A DNA stretch of 64,000 nucleotides from Sipunculus nudus (GCA_026874595.1 CM049316.1:51651676-51715675), one strand, 5' to 3'. Positions 50,556-64,000 are shown, numbered from the stretch's first letter. Notes: generated from the letters alone by a model not told the origin. Made by a program: numbers and translations.

Positions 50556-52560
50556 CAACTTTCCCAGTACATGGAACTACGTCAGTTGAGCGATAATCAA
50601 TGATTCTTTTAACCAGTGCTTTGCAAAATAAACGTCTTTCCCAAATAATTTACACCTTAACCATTTCTTATGAAAACCTGCCTTATGTTTGGTGAACTGA
50701 CAGATTTTCCAATTTATTAACATGAAATGCAAATTATATATTTGCCCAGTTCAAGGCTATCTGTTCTGAGAGGTCGCAATTCAAGTGACACTTTCCTAAT
50801 CTGCAGTGATGTTATATCATGAGTCAGTTTGATGCATATGCCATTCTGCGGCTCTTTGTACACTTTTTCCCATTTATTTGTTATAGGTATGCATGTCATT
50901 ATGAAAAACTCCTGATTCCATAGCCGTTTATACATATAAAGTTGCATCGCATTCAGACTTGTTCCACTCAAAACCCGTCATGAATTCTATTGCCTGTCCA
51001 GTTTATCGCTCAGAACAAGTTGACCTTTGAAGCCGTGTAGCAGAAGTTCAAGCCCCATCAACTAAGATCAACTAAGCTTTCCTTGACTGATATCCACAGT
51101 TATAAACTCCCATATTTAGAACCATTATGTCACCGTCGCTATCTTGTGGTTTTCAAGCATATTGGATAACAATGTTATAATGTTTCATGTGAGGTGCAAA
51201 TATAAGATTTGCTTTGTGTTTAACCCGTGTCTCTTTCATTACAACTGTATGCCCCATCAACAATATGGCAGCGTGCATGCATTACGGTCAATTGTGCGTT
51301 GACGTATTGTTAATTTTTTTAATGAAGTCAGATTAAAGTACAATGAAATAACAAACACCATATAGGTATATATTTTTTTAAAAAATGGCAACATACATGC
51401 ATGTACATAAATTCCACAGGAACCAACATCGTTTGGTGTAACGAGGATCTGGTGCAGCATGGCTGAGGTTGCCAGACATCCAAGCCATTTGAACATAATC
51501 ACCGATAATGGTGGAAATTGGACTTTCCAGATATAATCATGCACTGAATAAAAATCATTAGTCTCAGTAAATATAATACAAGTAAATTCAGTGGTGTTTA
51601 TTTTCTTTTAATTGACAGGTCAGTGAAGTGTTCATTATCCCCTTGTTGACTAACATATTTCAGTGATTTCAGAAATACTTTGCATGTACCGTGCCCTGAT
51701 GGTCGAATGTAACAGTTATTTCAAGGGTTACTTAATTCAGTTTTATAGCCCATTTCAGTAATTAGGTGAATAAATTCAAACTGAATTATTCTTATCATTC
51801 TTCAGTTGTCTTTAGTCAGTTTAAAATTTGCCCAATGTGGCAGATTGGGACTCGTCACCTGCACAAACTAATCATAGTCTAATGAATCCACTCTACTTTT
51901 GATGATCATTAAGGATTTAAACAATTTTTCAATTGAAATAGTATTTTGCTTCAGACTCTTAATTTTATTTATACAGTCATTTGACTTGATTTTTGTATTT
52001 CTAATGGTACTAAACCTTGTAAGAAACAGCAATAATGGCATCTTTCATCAAAATGTTATCTGACGCAGCTGACTCTGGGACTCCCAATGCACTGTACAAA
52101 TCTTATCTGACAATTGAACCCTGACTTAATATGTAATGATTCTGTTGTTATTCCTTAAATATAAGCACTGTAATAAAGCTGTTATATTTATTTTTATGTT
52201 TAAATGATTTATTTAGTTTTTAAACACATTAGTACTACAGGAATGTTGGTTGTAGTCTTGCACCACAGAAAATGATACTTAAATTCGTTAAAAATCAGGT
52301 GGTTGGTATGCCTCTAAAGTCTGGGTGCTACTTATATTACAGACTTTTCCCATCAAACAAAATTTTAACAGCTATTCCCCAGGGGGGTCCTATAAGTCAG
52401 GTTGCAACTTGTAATAAGGATGCGACTCCTACAACGACTTTTATGGTAGGTGGTTTTCTCCGTGTCCTCTGATTTCCTCCACCCCTATATACTACCCCCA
52501 CACGTCAATATGAGGGTTTTCTGCTGTTACCTACATTTTTTTCAGAAGGCCTTTTGTTTT
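50556..52560 (+). other. Unique intron stretch
   Basis: No recognised exon: I looked for the GMPR C-terminal residues and did not find them. Around 52449-52490, GGTTTTCTCCGTGTCCTCTG and TTTCCTCCACCCC resemble a widespread invertebrate repeat motif, but too short to classify. The frame at 52272-52472 has no domain I know. Confidence 0.4.
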
Positions 52561-55500
52561 TAGCTCAGCTGACTATAAGTCATCTCAGCTATAGTTGTGG
52601 TCCATTGTCCGTCTGTCCGTCCGTCCGTCCGTCTGTAGATGTGGCACGTTTTGAAACCGTATGACCTAGGAATCCAAAATTCAGCATAATGTTAGATGTC
52701 CCCAAGATCTCTTACCAAGCCGAAAACTGGGTCTTTGCGACTTTGTTCCTTTTAGAAATTAAGGAAAAACCTCAATTTTTATTGAAAAACCTATATTTAC
52801 ACTTCAGGACTGCCTAATATCAAAACCACTCATCTGTTTTTCCTCATATTTACCATAATTATTCCTCTATATACTTCCTATGTACATGCCAGAAATTATG
52901 TCTGTATTATGTAAATTTAAAAGTTATAGGCCCAAACATAATGCATTGTGTAAAAAATATGGAAAGATATTTGATCACTTAACACAAAATATGTTAAAGC
53001 TATAAACTTTTTTTTCCAGTAATATAACTTTAATTAATCAAATTTAAATTGTATACCCAAAATAAGATCAAAATCTTTTAAATTTTTTAAAATATTAACA
53101 AAAATAAAAAATTGGTACCTTAAATTTTGCCAAACTTTGACCATGGCACGTTTTTTTTCTGTAAGTACTGTGGATTTAATTTTCACAGCATGTTTTTTTT
53201 TAGCATTTTGTCTGTAAACACCAAAAATTTGAAACCAGTTGGTCAAAAACTGTAGATTTTATTCAAGTTTTCAAGCACCATGTAACATATTGTTTACATC
53301 AAGCTAGTGTCATGCAGTTCGCAAATGCAAGCTCCCCAGCTTCAGCTCTCAGTTCCTAAAATATGGCATGCAATTAGATGTCTCAAAAATCCCCTACCAT
53401 GCCAAGAATTTGGTCACTAGGACTTAATACCTTTGAGATATTAATGAAAAACTTCATTTTTCCATTAAAAACCCATTGTTACACTTCAAAACTGCCTAAT
53501 ATCAAAACCACTGATCTGAATTTAATCATATATAATATACATATTTTTCTATACATTCTCTATGCACATGCCAGAAATGATATCAGTATTGCGTAATTGT
53601 TTTAAGTTATGGGCCCAAACATAATGCACTTTGTAAAAAATCAAGAAATATATTTACTCCCTTAACAAGAGGATTGCTGAAGCTAGAGATTTTTTGTCAG
53701 GGATGTAACATTATTTAATCAAGATTCAATTGAATACCCAAAATTAGTTCTGAATTTTTCAAATTTTATAAGTTATTAGTATAAATATAAAATTAGTACC
53801 TTAAATTTTGCCCAACTTTGACCATGGCATGTTTGTTTCCTGTAAGCACTGTTGATATAATTTTCATATCATGCACACATAAAGATTTCAGCTTTTTAGT
53901 TTAAAAAGCTGAAAGAAATTGGCCAAAGATCGTAACTTTTATTAATGTTTTTATGAGACCATGTCAGACCATGGCTCTCTGTAGCACCTCTTGAGTCACC
54001 TGTATGTTGACCTTGTTGAACTTTCAGCAAATTATGCATGCTTGAGGCGGGGCATAAACTGGAGCTCCAGGCAGCTTATTATATAATGGCCAGCCACAGT
54101 TGATCCAGGTGTCCAACCCAACTCATCTAGTAGTTTTAACCAACAACATAAAAATAAACAATAAATTAATAAATATTTATTGGTTTTTAATAACAAATTA
54201 AAGAAAAATAGAAAAGGAATTTGTTAGTTGATAATAACAGGAAATTAACTTGCAGTTACTGATGATATAAGAATCTTGTATTGATGGATAGAATGTCACA
54301 TATTCCAAAAAACGCATGCAGTCACCTATGGTATTTTTCAGTTCAATTTTAATGATAAAAAGTAAATCATATTATTCATTACTAATCATTAGGGATCATA
54401 TGAAGGAAATTAATGAAAGAAAAAGATGCAGTTGATAATATTATTATCTAGATTCCTACTGTGTCTATAGTTAGTACATTGATGTGAAATTAGTCTAAAA
54501 TGAATATATTACATTTTTAGCTCAGCTGACTATAAGTCATCTGAGCTATAGTTGTGGTCCATTGTCCATCGTCCGTCCGTCTGTCCGTCCGTCCGTCCGT
54601 CCGTAGATGTGGCACGTTTTGAAACCGTAAGACCTAGGAATCCAAAATTCAGCATAATGTTAGATGTCCCCAAGATCTCCTACCAAGCCGAAAACTGGGT
54701 CTTTGCGACTTCATTCCTTTGAGAAATTAAGGAAAAACCTCAATTTTTTATTAAAAACCTATATTCACACTTCAGGACTGCCTAATATCAAAACCACTCA
54801 TCTGTTTTTCCTCATATTTCCTATAAATAATCCTCTATATAATTCCTATGTACATGCCAGAAATTAGGTCTGTATTATATAATTTAAAAAAGTTATGGGC
54901 CCAAACATAATGCATTTTGTAAATAATCAGGAAAGAAATTTTATCACTTAACACAAAACTTGTTAAAGCTAAGCACTTTTTTTCCAGTAATATTACTTTT
55001 ATTAATCAAAATTAAATTGTATACCCAAAATAAGATCAAAATCTTTTAAATTTTTTAAAATATTAGCAAAAATAAAAAATTGGTACCTTAAATTTTGCCC
55101 AACTTTGACCATGGCACGTTTTTTTGCTGTAACTGCTGTGGATTTAATTTTCACAGCATGTTTTTGTTAGCATTTCAACTGTTAACACAAAAAATTTGAA
55201 ACCAGTTGATCAAAAACTGTAAATTTTATTCAAGTTTTCAAGCACCATGTCACATATTGCTAGTGTTATGCAGTTTGCTAGAGCTCAGCTCCCGAGCTTC
55301 AGCTCTAAGTTCCTTAAATTTGGCATACAGTTAGATTTCTCAAAAAATCCCATACCATGCCAAGAATTTGGTCACTAGGACTTAATTCCTTCGAGATATC
55401 AATGAAAAACTTCATTTTTCCATTAAAAACCCATTGTTACACTTTAAGACTGCCTCATATCAAAACCACTGATCTGACTTTAATCATAAATAATATACAT

Positions 55501-57802
55501 ATTTTTCTATACATTCGCTATGCACATGCCAGAATGATGTCAGTATTGCATAATTGTTTTAAGTTATGGGCCCAAACATAATGCACTTTGTAAAAAATCA
55601 AGAAATATATTTACTCCCTTAACAAGGGCATTGCTGAAGCTAGAGATATTTTTGTCAGGGATGTAACATTATTTAATCAAGATTCAATTGAATACCCAAA
55701 ATTAGTTCTGAATTTTTCATATTTTATAAGTTATTAGTATAAATATAAAATTAGTACCTTAAATTTTGCCAGACTGTGACCATGGCACGTTTGTTTCCCG
55801 TGAGCACTGTTGATATAATTTTCATATCATGCACACATAAGGATTTCAGCTTTTTAGTTTAGAAAGCTTAAAGAAATTGGCCAAATGTTGTAGCTTTTAT
55901 TAATGTTTTTTATGAGACCCTGTCAGACTTTGGCTCTCTCCAGCCCCTCTTGAGTCACCTGTATGTTGACCTTGTTGACCTTTCATCAAATTATGCACGG
56001 TTGAGGCGAGAATCCAGGCAGCTTATGGCCAGCCACAGTTGATCCAGGTGTCCAACCCAACTCATCTAGTAGTTTTAACCAACAACATAACAATAAACAA
56101 TAAATTTAATAAATTTTTATTGGTTTTTAATAACAAATTAAAGAAAAATAGAAAAGGAATTTGTTAGTTTATAATAACAGGAAATTAACTTGCAGTTACT
56201 GATGATATGAGAATCTTGTATCGATGGGTAGAATGTCACTTATTCCAAATAACACCATGCAGTCACCTATGGCATTTTCAGTTCAATTTTAATGATAAAG
56301 AAGTAAATCATATTATTCATTACTAATCATTAGGGATTATATGAAGGAAATTAATGATAGACAAAGATGCAGTTGATAATATTAATCTAGATTCCTACTG
56401 TGTCTAGTGTGTACATTGATGTGAAATAAGTCCAGAATGAATTTTTTACAGTTATTTTTTAATATAAATAAAAGCCATAAAACCAGGTACTTATGATCAT
56501 TATTTAAATGTGTGAATTTTGTATATTCTGGATTCTCAACATCATTGTTTGGTGAAAACTGAATAAATACCAGACATGGTGCGAATACTTTGTAATTGTA
56601 TTTAAATACGAATATGATTATGTACTCCATTAAATTTCTTGCATAATGAATGGGAATTCAGGTAAAAATGAAAGTATATGAATACTCGTGCAAATACTTT
56701 CAAAATGTATTCATGAATGCATTCATGAATATATTCTTTAATATTATTTTAATAATCATATCAGTTATATTTCATTTTAAAAAATCATACGATTCTCTTA
56801 TTATTTTTAATAAAAATTATATTTGGGACAATATTTGTAATTTTTTTAATAAATAGTTAAACTCTTATATTATATGTTCTGCTTATAAGTTATATGGCCA
56901 AGTCAAAATCTGTGTGACAGTAGTACTCCATTTGTTAATAAAATAAATGAAGTCAGTCCTCTTCCCTGTCTCCAAAGGTACTATCAAAATCATACATAAG
57001 CTAAACAACAACAACTCATAATACAGCTTATATTTATTACCACACAAAACCAGCATGTGCCTCATTTCTAAATAATTTTTTTTTTCATCATATATAACAG
57101 CTGAGCGTCGTGACCCATAGGTCCCTTGTTTTTTAATATAAATAAAAGCAATAAAAACCAGGTACTGATGATCATCATTTAAATGTGTGAATTTTGTATA
57201 TTCTGGATTCTCAACATCATTGTTTGGTGAAAATAGAATAAATACCAGACATGGTGCGAATACTTTGCAATTGTATTTAAACACAAATATGAATATGTAC
57301 TCCATTATAAAATTTCTTTCATAAGAATGGGAATTCAGGTAAAAATGAAAGTATATGAATACCAGTGCAAATACTTTCAAAATGTATTAATGAATGCATT
57401 CATGAATATATTCTTTAATATTATTTTAATAATCATTTCAGTTTTATTTTATTTGAAAAAAATCATACTATTCTCTTATTATTTTTAATAAAAACTATAT
57501 TTGGGACAATATTTGTAATTTTTTTAATAAATAGTTAAACTCTTATATTATATGTTCTGCTTATAAATTATATGGCCAAGTCAAAATCTGTTTGACAATC
57601 GCACTCCATTTGTTAATAAAATAAATGAAATTAATCCTCTTTCCTGTCTCCAAAGGTACTATCAAAATCATACATAAGCTAAACAACAACTCATAAAACA
57701 GCTTATTTTTATTACCACATAAAACCAGCATGTGCCTCATTTCTAAATCATATTTTTTTTATCATATATAACAGCTGAGCGCCGTGACCCATAGGTCCCT
57801 TG
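52561..57802 (+). mobile_element. Rep-A2 element, complete ends, split by another Rep-A2
   Basis: The 5' part is 52561-54518 (foldback TAGCTCAGCTGACTATAAGT, then GTCCGTCCGTCCGTCCG). The 3' part is 57129-57802, ending CAGCTGAGCGCCGTGACCC and GGTCCCTTG. The 3' part begins exactly where the nested copy ends (TTTTTTAATATAAATAAAAG), continuing the broken sequence; this explains the apparent tandem duplication of 56453-57128. Confidence 0.75.
54519..57128 (+). mobile_element. Rep-A2 element, complete nested copy (2.6 kb)
   Basis: 5' foldback AGCTCAGCTGACTATAAGTC with CTGAGCTA, a long (GTCC)n tract at 54568-54602, and 3' end CAGCTGAGCGTCGTGACCC, ATAGGTCCCTTG at 57099-57128. It is very similar to the copy that hosts it. 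The 165-codon minus-strand frame at 56883-57380 crosses the 3' junction and is AT-rich, not a gene. Confidence 0.77.
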
Positions 57803-58120
57803 TTATCATCTGTATATGTCAGGATGCCTTATAAGTTTATATTAAGAATAAACAAATGTTAACGGGAATGGGAGGTGTAATTACTACATTTATAATTCCT
57901 GGTTGTAGGGAGTTCTCAGACACTCCATACTTGCACACACACACACAAAGTCAGTGAAAAAACGGTCATGTAAGTTTTAAGATTGTTCTGAATAAAATCT
58001 TACAAGCAAACTCACCAGAACATGGGGAGGCAAAGCCAATGTATATACAAATTACCTTGATACAAGGTGTTGACAAGGTGTTGGGGTTTAAACCCTACTT
58101 ATAGTGCTATCTCACTTATT
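57803..58120 (+). other. Unassigned intron or flank
   Basis: A short (AC)n run is at 57934-57947. Nothing else is recognised. Confidence 0.4.
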
Positions 58121-59994
58121 AGCTCAGCTGACTATAAGTCATATGAGCTATAATTGTGGTCCTTTGTCTGTCGTCCGTCCGGCCGTCCGTTAACAGGGCA
58201 CGTTTTAAAACCGTTGGACCTACAAATCCAAAATTTTGCATACCATTAGATGTCCCCAAAATCTCCTACCATACCGGAAATTGGGTCATTACGACTTAGT
58301 TCCTTCGAGATATTAAGGAAAAACCTCCCGTTTTCCATAAAAAAACCATTGTTACACTTCAAGGCTGCCTAATATCAAAACCACTGATCTGTTTTTGATC
58401 ATATTTAGGATTCATATTCTTCCATACATTTTCTATGAACATACCAAAAATAAGGTCAGTAGTTGGTATTATTTTGAAGTTATGGGCCCAAATATAATGC
58501 AATTTTTAAAAAATCAGGAAATATATTTACTCACCTAACATGAGAATTGCTGAAACTTGAGACTTTTTTTCAGGAATATAACTTTATTTAATCAAGATTC
58601 AATTGTTTACCCAAAATTAGATCTGAATTTTGCAAATTTTTCAAGTTATTGCATAAATAAAAAATCAATACCTTAAATTTTGTCCAACTTCGGCAATGGC
58701 ATGTTTTTTCCCTGTAAGCACTGTTGATTTAATTTTCACAGCATATATACATAAGTATTTAATCTTTTAAAATCTGAAATTTCAAAGGAATTGATTGAAA
58801 AGAGTAGCTTTTATTCAAGTTTTCATACACCATGTCAAGTGTTGTTTACATCTAGCCCACCTAGTAACACAGCCTTCACTCGCATTATGTAACCCACCCC
58901 AGGCAGCTTGCCTTGGCTCAGCTTGGCCACTACTAGCAGGCTTCCCCTCTGCCCTGCACTCCCCCCCCCCCCCCGATGGTTCATTAACTAGATGAATGTT
59001 ATAATTTTCTGTATTTTCTTTTATTCTTGGCTATGCTACATTTTAGATTTTGTATTGTACCACCAGGGTTACAATGATTAAAGTGCACATTTAATTGTGT
59101 CCACAAAGTGGTGTATTGCTATGAAAGTGTGAATGTTTATCAGATAAGTAATTCCTTACTTCAGAAGAGTAAAAACTTCACCAGGTGTGAAATTGACTAT
59201 TAATTCCAGTAATAAACTATAGCTGAGATAGTAATTAGCACAATGATATTGTTTGCCTCTCATTCAACCAACAGTGTGTATATTTTATTTGAAAAGATGT
59301 TTTTATTTATCAAATTTACTGAATCTTTTATTTTATTTCGGTGAATAAAATTAAGCATGTACTGAAAACTCCATTGTGCAAAACTTTTAAATAGTGATTC
59401 AAAGAATAATCTTGTAGATGCCATGTTGTGGCATTATTTTCTTTTAAATTCAGTTTAAACATTTGTGTTTTAAAAATAATAAAATATATGTGTATGCATA
59501 ATATGACCCAATATGAGCTACACTCTGGATATATAATAATTGCAACTTAGAATTCTAATATTTTAACTTATATTTTTAGTTTTTTTATTACAAATTTATA
59601 AAACTTGTAAATAAAAAAAATGAATCAGATAAAAACTATTAATGGAAAAAGTGGATATGCTAAAAGATAGGCTTATATATAAACTTAAATGCATTATTCC
59701 CTTGAAAGTGAAATAAAGTTATTAGTCCATTCTGTCCACTTGCCTGTCCATCTGTAAATTTTTCATATGCATCACAGTATCTCAAAACTTTTTCTGTTTT
59801 TCTTCATGACAGTCTTGTCAGAGTATTAGTTTGCAATCATATATTTAGAACTTTACTATAACCAAGTAGGAGGGCCCCTCTTCCTCTTAGGTTCTCATAT
59901 GCTTATATAAATGAAAAACATTACAATAGAATATTTTGCATATTTTGCATAAATTTCAAACTTCAGCTGAGCGCCGTGACCCATGGGTCCCTTG
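58121..59994 (+). mobile_element. Rep-A2 element, uninterrupted reference copy (1,874 bp)
   Basis: The 5' foldback AGCTCAGCTGACTATAAGTC is followed by GTCGTCCGTCCGGCCGTCC. A C tract is at 58962-58974. The inverted arm with CAGCTGAGCGCCGTGACCC, the perfect palindrome GACCCATGGGTC and the terminal CCTTG lie at 59964-59994, followed by TTTTTT. It contains the empty site for Rep-E (59431-59450). No protein of known type. Confidence 0.78.
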
Positions 59995-60394
59995 TTTTTT
60001 AAAGACTCCCCACCTATATACAAGTGTTACCTTGTATGGACAATGTCTGAGTTACCTATAATTCATAGAGTACTGGTATTAGAATTATGTATGTACCGGG
60101 TATGCCCTTACATAGAAATGATATAAATAAACAGTTGATCTACTTTGATCTCACCTCTAAGGGTATCCCATTACAGTTATAATTTAACACTAGAACATTA
60201 CACTAGAACATTGGGCCCAGATATATTAATACATTAAAATCCTATATTATGAAAAGTAAGACCTGTCTAATATCCCAAGGTGGTATTAAATTACATCCTA
60301 TATACCTCATGCATTTTATATATTTATGTTGATAAAAGATGGTGATCCAAAAGAAACCTGGTCACTGTACATAGAGGAGACAACAGGATCACAG
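59995..60394 (+). other. Unassigned sequence
   Basis: AT-rich with no repeat end or exon recognised. Confidence 0.4.
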
Positions 60395-60870
60395 CGGCAA
60401 ATTACAGTTAAAATGTGGTGACCCACAAAACGGGGTCACACGGCACTTAATTATATCCAGCGAGGTCTCACTGACCTGGCTCATATTATAGTGATTTAGT
60501 AAGCCTGATACAAGGTGGTGACCAGCAAAACTGGGTCACCATTTTATGGCCCACTGGTCACCAGTCCGGTCACCAACTGGGTCACACATATTGGCCCAAA
60601 AAACTGGGTCATACTGGTGACCCACCAGTCACATCTGACTGCCCTTAATTACTTATCAAGGGATGATTTCTCCCAAAATGAGCCAAATCTCGTCAGTTGA
60701 TACAACAGTATTAAATAGTACTTATCAAGTAAAACCTTAAAGGTTGTGACCTTAATAAATGTGTCACCCCCTTCATGGCCCACCGATCGCTAGCCTGGTG
60801 ACCAGGTGGGTCACCACAGGTCACGGTGACCCGGTGGTCACAACTGGTTTCCAGTGGGTCACATAGTGGC
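60395..60870 (+). promoter_or_regulatory. GGTCAC/GTGACC-dense patch with an ERE-like palindrome
   Basis: About 20 GTGACC/GGTCAC words in both orientations, e.g. CTGGTCACCAGTCCGGTCAC and GGTGACCAGGTGGGTCACC. 60818-60832 reads AGGTCA-CGG-TGACCC, one base from a perfect estrogen-response-type palindrome. It may be a decayed simple repeat; activity is not shown. Confidence 0.4.
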
Positions 60871-61492
60871 TACTTATTTTATGTAAACTATGGACACACA
60901 CATTACGGAGATGACGTGTGTACCTATATGGTGCACGCTGGTAAGGTTACACTGTCATCTGAGGGGTAAAGAACCCGAGTCTGCAAAGTACCTGGCAGTA
61001 GTCCAAGACGACAACTGTCAACTAAACCCGCCTCCTGTATTTATACCCTCTGGGGTGGTAACCCAGAAGATATTACCATATAGTACATTGGGCGGTGACT
61101 GTCTTTTGGAATTTACTATAAACCATGTACTTCTATTTTTATCATCACACTGCATACATAAAATATAATATTAATTAATACACTTGTAAGTTGATAAAAT
61201 TTAGAAACTCCATGTGGAGGCCAACGATGCTTTCTGAGCTATTTGCCAATCAGAGATGACTTGGTTTTGCCCCGGGATACACAAGTTACTGAAAAGTAGT
61301 TCTCTGCAGCTCATCTCATGCCAATGATAAACAAACTTAGTGGATGTCATATACTGGCAAAATAAGGAAGATTAGAACACAGTTACCATCAGATAACATC
61401 ATGACAGTACAGTCATGCAAAAATAATATGGATATTAACACTTGTCCTTCCACCTATGAACTAGGAAATTTATTGCAACTGTTCACATTTTT
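60871..61492 (+). other. Unassigned sequence
   Basis: No repeat homology in the window. A 92-codon frame at 60890-61168 has no recognisable domain and no splice support. Confidence 0.35.
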
Positions 61493-64000
61493 AGTGAACC
61501 TGTGAGCTTATGCGATGGTGTGGTGTCGTCCGTCGGCTGTCGTCTGTACATTAACCCATACTATCTTAAAAATGAAAGGAGTTAGCATCACCAAATTTTA
61601 TGCAAAAAATTAGTCATCTAAAAAAACTCTATCGGATTTTGCTTATTTTTTATCTACCTGCATTTTCTTAGATTTTATAGGGAAAAAGCTAAAAAAAAAA
61701 CTTTAAAAATCTTCTTCTCTGAAACTGTTCAGCCAAATTGTCCAATATTTCACAGAAATGATTCCTGGAACAATCTTTATCAAGTTTGTTCAATATTTGG
61801 TTAAGTGATTTTTGGCTGAGTTAAGGGAAGCTAAACTTAGCCATTTTGCTGTATCCTATATATGAGTTGTAAACCTGCAAAACGTTTCTCGATCAACTGA
61901 TGCTACTGAGGGCAATTCGTTTAATATTTTACAAGAATAATCCCTAGAATAATTTTTATAAAATTGTCTTTAATGGTTCTAAAGAATGAATTTTGGCTGA
62001 ATTTAAAGATTGAATTGAGTCATTTTTACCATATATGTTAGCTGTGTGAAGCAGTTACATCTAGCCTGACACCAGTTTAATAGCATCCGTTACATCATGC
62101 CTCTAGACATTTGAATTTTACATTATCTATGGTTAATATTGACAAGAATGTTTATAAAAGCTTTTAAAAAATGTAGATTATCTATTTAGATAATCCTCAT
62201 GCCAGGCAATGTTAACAAGCACTGGTATTTCACTGTCTGTCGCTATAAAAAGACGGCTGTACATGGATTATAAATAATTGGTATCCATACTCAATTCAAG
62301 ATTTTGCCATCAGTGAGATGTATCTGTATTATAATTTTGCATTCAGTATGCATCTGTAGTAATTTTTCATATATTCCTAATTTCTTTTTTATAAAAAGTC
62401 TGCTGAAAAGCATTTTGTATTTGGAAAATGTTTTAAAGTTATTTCAAGTAGTGACCACTTTTGTGTACAAGTGGCAGCACTTGGTTTACCATTGGCATAT
62501 TGCAAAGATTTGCCAGATCCATAGATCTTGGACTCCTCCATGTTGGGTTCACAACTGGTGGCGCCATCTGCAATAGTTTTCCTATGGTGTCCATCTGTAC
62601 ATGTACTTTGGGTGAAAATTGCCCATATCTGAGGAGTGGGTCAAGGTGTTGCTCTGAAATGTGGAATGTTCATCCATCTTGGAATGTATAGGGGTCATCA
62701 GTCATCTGTACATTAACCAATAATTTCTCAGGAATAGCAGGAGCTAACATCCTCAGATTTTATGCAATAATCTGTCACACATCAAATGTTGTAGGATTCA
62801 GCTTATTTTTTTTGCTATCTGCATTTACTTGCAGCAAAAGCTGAAAAACCTGACATAGCAATCTCAGAAATGACTGGAGCTAGCATCACCAAGTATTGTG
62901 CTAATCGTAAAAGATTTCATGGCAGATTTCATGGCGCCACCTACATTTACCTGTTTTTTATGGGCAAAAACCTCATAATTTTAGCCTCTTTCAGCTTAAA
63001 AATGTTTATGATGAAACTGTCAGGTTGAATCCTTCAATTTTTCCCAAGATTTTTTCTTGTACATGGTTCTTTCAATCATATAAGAATAGATTGAGTTTGT
63101 TGATTTTTGGTCGAGTCATGCAAAGCTAAAGTTGGTCTTATTGCCATTATTAAGTCCATTTCAAACTGAGGACTGCAATAATGTTCTTCTACAAAATTGT
63201 TGTTTCAATTATAACTTCTGTAACATTCCACAAAAATTATTCTTAGGTGGCCTTTGTTCAAGTTTACTTGAATGATTTTTGGAAGAATTAATGGACCATT
63301 AACAATGGAAGGACTGCATCTTTTATTTATTCTAGATGTTTTAATAAAAAGTCTTATGAATATGTCAGCTTGATAAAAAGGATTTAAGTCAAAGTCTTTA
63401 AGTTTGAGTAAACAGATTTACCAAGAATGTGTCTGCATCTTTAAATAAGTTGAGAAACTTTCAGATTTGGCAACAAGTCAAGAGTTCATTCAGTGCAGTC
63501 AGATATAGATCAAGAGTTCAATCAGTGCAGCCAGGCAAAGGCATGTGATCACTACATGGGTGTCATGTGAACACCTTTTGGGCACCATGTGATCACCTCA
63601 TGGGTAGCGTGTGATCACCTCATGAGCATCATGTGATCACCTCACGGGTGTCTTGGCCCTCAGGGCTGCATGTAGAGCCAATCTTTGAGCTTATGCAATG
63701 GTGTAGCTACTATTTCAAATTTGGCGACAGGCCAAATGTCAGTCTGGATCTATTTATAGCTTTGGCAGACTGCCAACTGTATCAGATTAGACAGCAGGTC
63801 AAGAGTTCACTCAGTGCAGTAGCTGCATTCTATTTATAGCATTGACAGACTGCATCAGATTTTGCACCAAAGTTCAGCCTGGATCTATTTATAGCTTTGG
63901 CACACTGCAAACTGTGTCAGATTATACAACAGGTCAAAATTTCACTCAGTACAGCCAGGTGCAGGTCAAGAGTTCACTCAGTGCAGTAGCTTGAGCCAGC
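61493..64000 (+). mobile_element. Rep-C element, diverged, running off the window
   Basis: It starts AGTGAACCTGTGAGCTTATG, then GTGTCGTCCGTCGGCTGTCG, with the Rep-C body (AAATCTTCTTCTCTGAAACT; CCAAATTGTCCAATATTTC). It is more diverged than the other two copies. The 3' part has repeated CAAGAGTTCA(C/T)TCAGTGCAG words (63479-63983). The end is not in the window. Confidence 0.65.
63545..63650 (+). repeat. Short tandem repeat, about 23 bp
   Basis: Units of the form ATGTGATCACCTCATGGGT(A/G)(T/G)C, about five copies, within Rep-C. Confidence 0.8.

Noticed and set aside
56883-57380. A 165-codon minus-strand frame
   Set aside because: It crosses the junction between two nested Rep-A2 copies and is a product of low-stop AT-rich sequence.
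56453-57802. Tandem duplication of about 675 bp
   Set aside because: Explained better by one Rep-A2 inserted in another: the second segment begins exactly at the end of the nested copy and continues the broken host.
46863-64000. Search for the last GMPR exons
   Set aside because: I scanned for the C-terminal family motifs by eye and saw none; a short exon could be missed, so absence is not certain.

Overview
The window is AT-rich, intron-rich eukaryotic DNA. It carries three internal exons of one gene, a GMP reductase (GMPR), on the + strand. Exons lie at 18978-19151, 28044-28232 and 46660-46862, separated by introns of 8,892 and 18,427 bp. They join in frame and correspond to about residues 98-286 of the roughly 345-residue animal enzyme, including the catalytic Cys. 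I could not find the first or last exons, so the gene probably runs off both ends. I see no other convincing protein gene and no tRNA. The organism is probably a marine mollusc, perhaps a bivalve. That is inferred from the repeat style (GTCCG-rich elements carrying satellites), not proven.

Almost everything else is repeat. I use local labels. Rep-A (subtypes A1 and A2), Rep-B, Rep-C, Rep-D, Rep-E and Rep-F are dispersed, apparently non-coding elements. Most share one plan: a 5' foldback, a GTCCG-rich stretch, long internal tandem units, an inverted copy of the 5' arm, a 3' hairpin and an end next to CTAG/CTTG followed by T's. This resembles the published plan of non-autonomous Helentrons (HINE/DINE-like). 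Cut-and-paste type elements with inverted ends are also present: two near-identical TA-flanked elements carrying a 73-bp satellite (7840-10420 and 32342-35141), one with a 9-bp duplication (28394-30890), one with CAGTAAAATC ends (41763-44616) and one hAT-like (47491-48343).

Layout: 1-18823 is a deep nest of Rep-A copies with Rep-B, the first TA element and Rep-C inside or beside it. 18824-28043 holds the first exon, Rep-A/Rep-C copies and a unique GC-richer stretch (27196-28043) just before the second exon. 28212-38190 is a 46-bp minisatellite whose unit contains the end of the second exon and its splice donor; it is split by the 9-bp-duplication element and by a Rep-F copy that itself contains the second TA element. 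38193-46370 is nested Rep-B/A2/E, the CAGTAAAATC element with Rep-D and Rep-B inside it, then Rep-A2/Rep-F. 46371-52560 has the third exon, a minus-strand Rep-F split by a hAT-like element, a 100-bp hairpin minisatellite and unique intron. 52561-59994 is Rep-A2 nested in Rep-A2 plus a clean complete Rep-A2. 59995-61492 is unique with a GGTCAC-rich patch, and 61493-64000 is Rep-C.

The most interesting signals are: the minisatellite seeded from an exon/splice-donor junction; a 12-bp palindrome, GGTGGCGCCACC, repeated at least 22 times in otherwise different families; the shared architecture and T-tract insertion of those families, supported by several empty sites inside this window; and a 5S-rRNA-like segment inside the satellite-bearing TA element.
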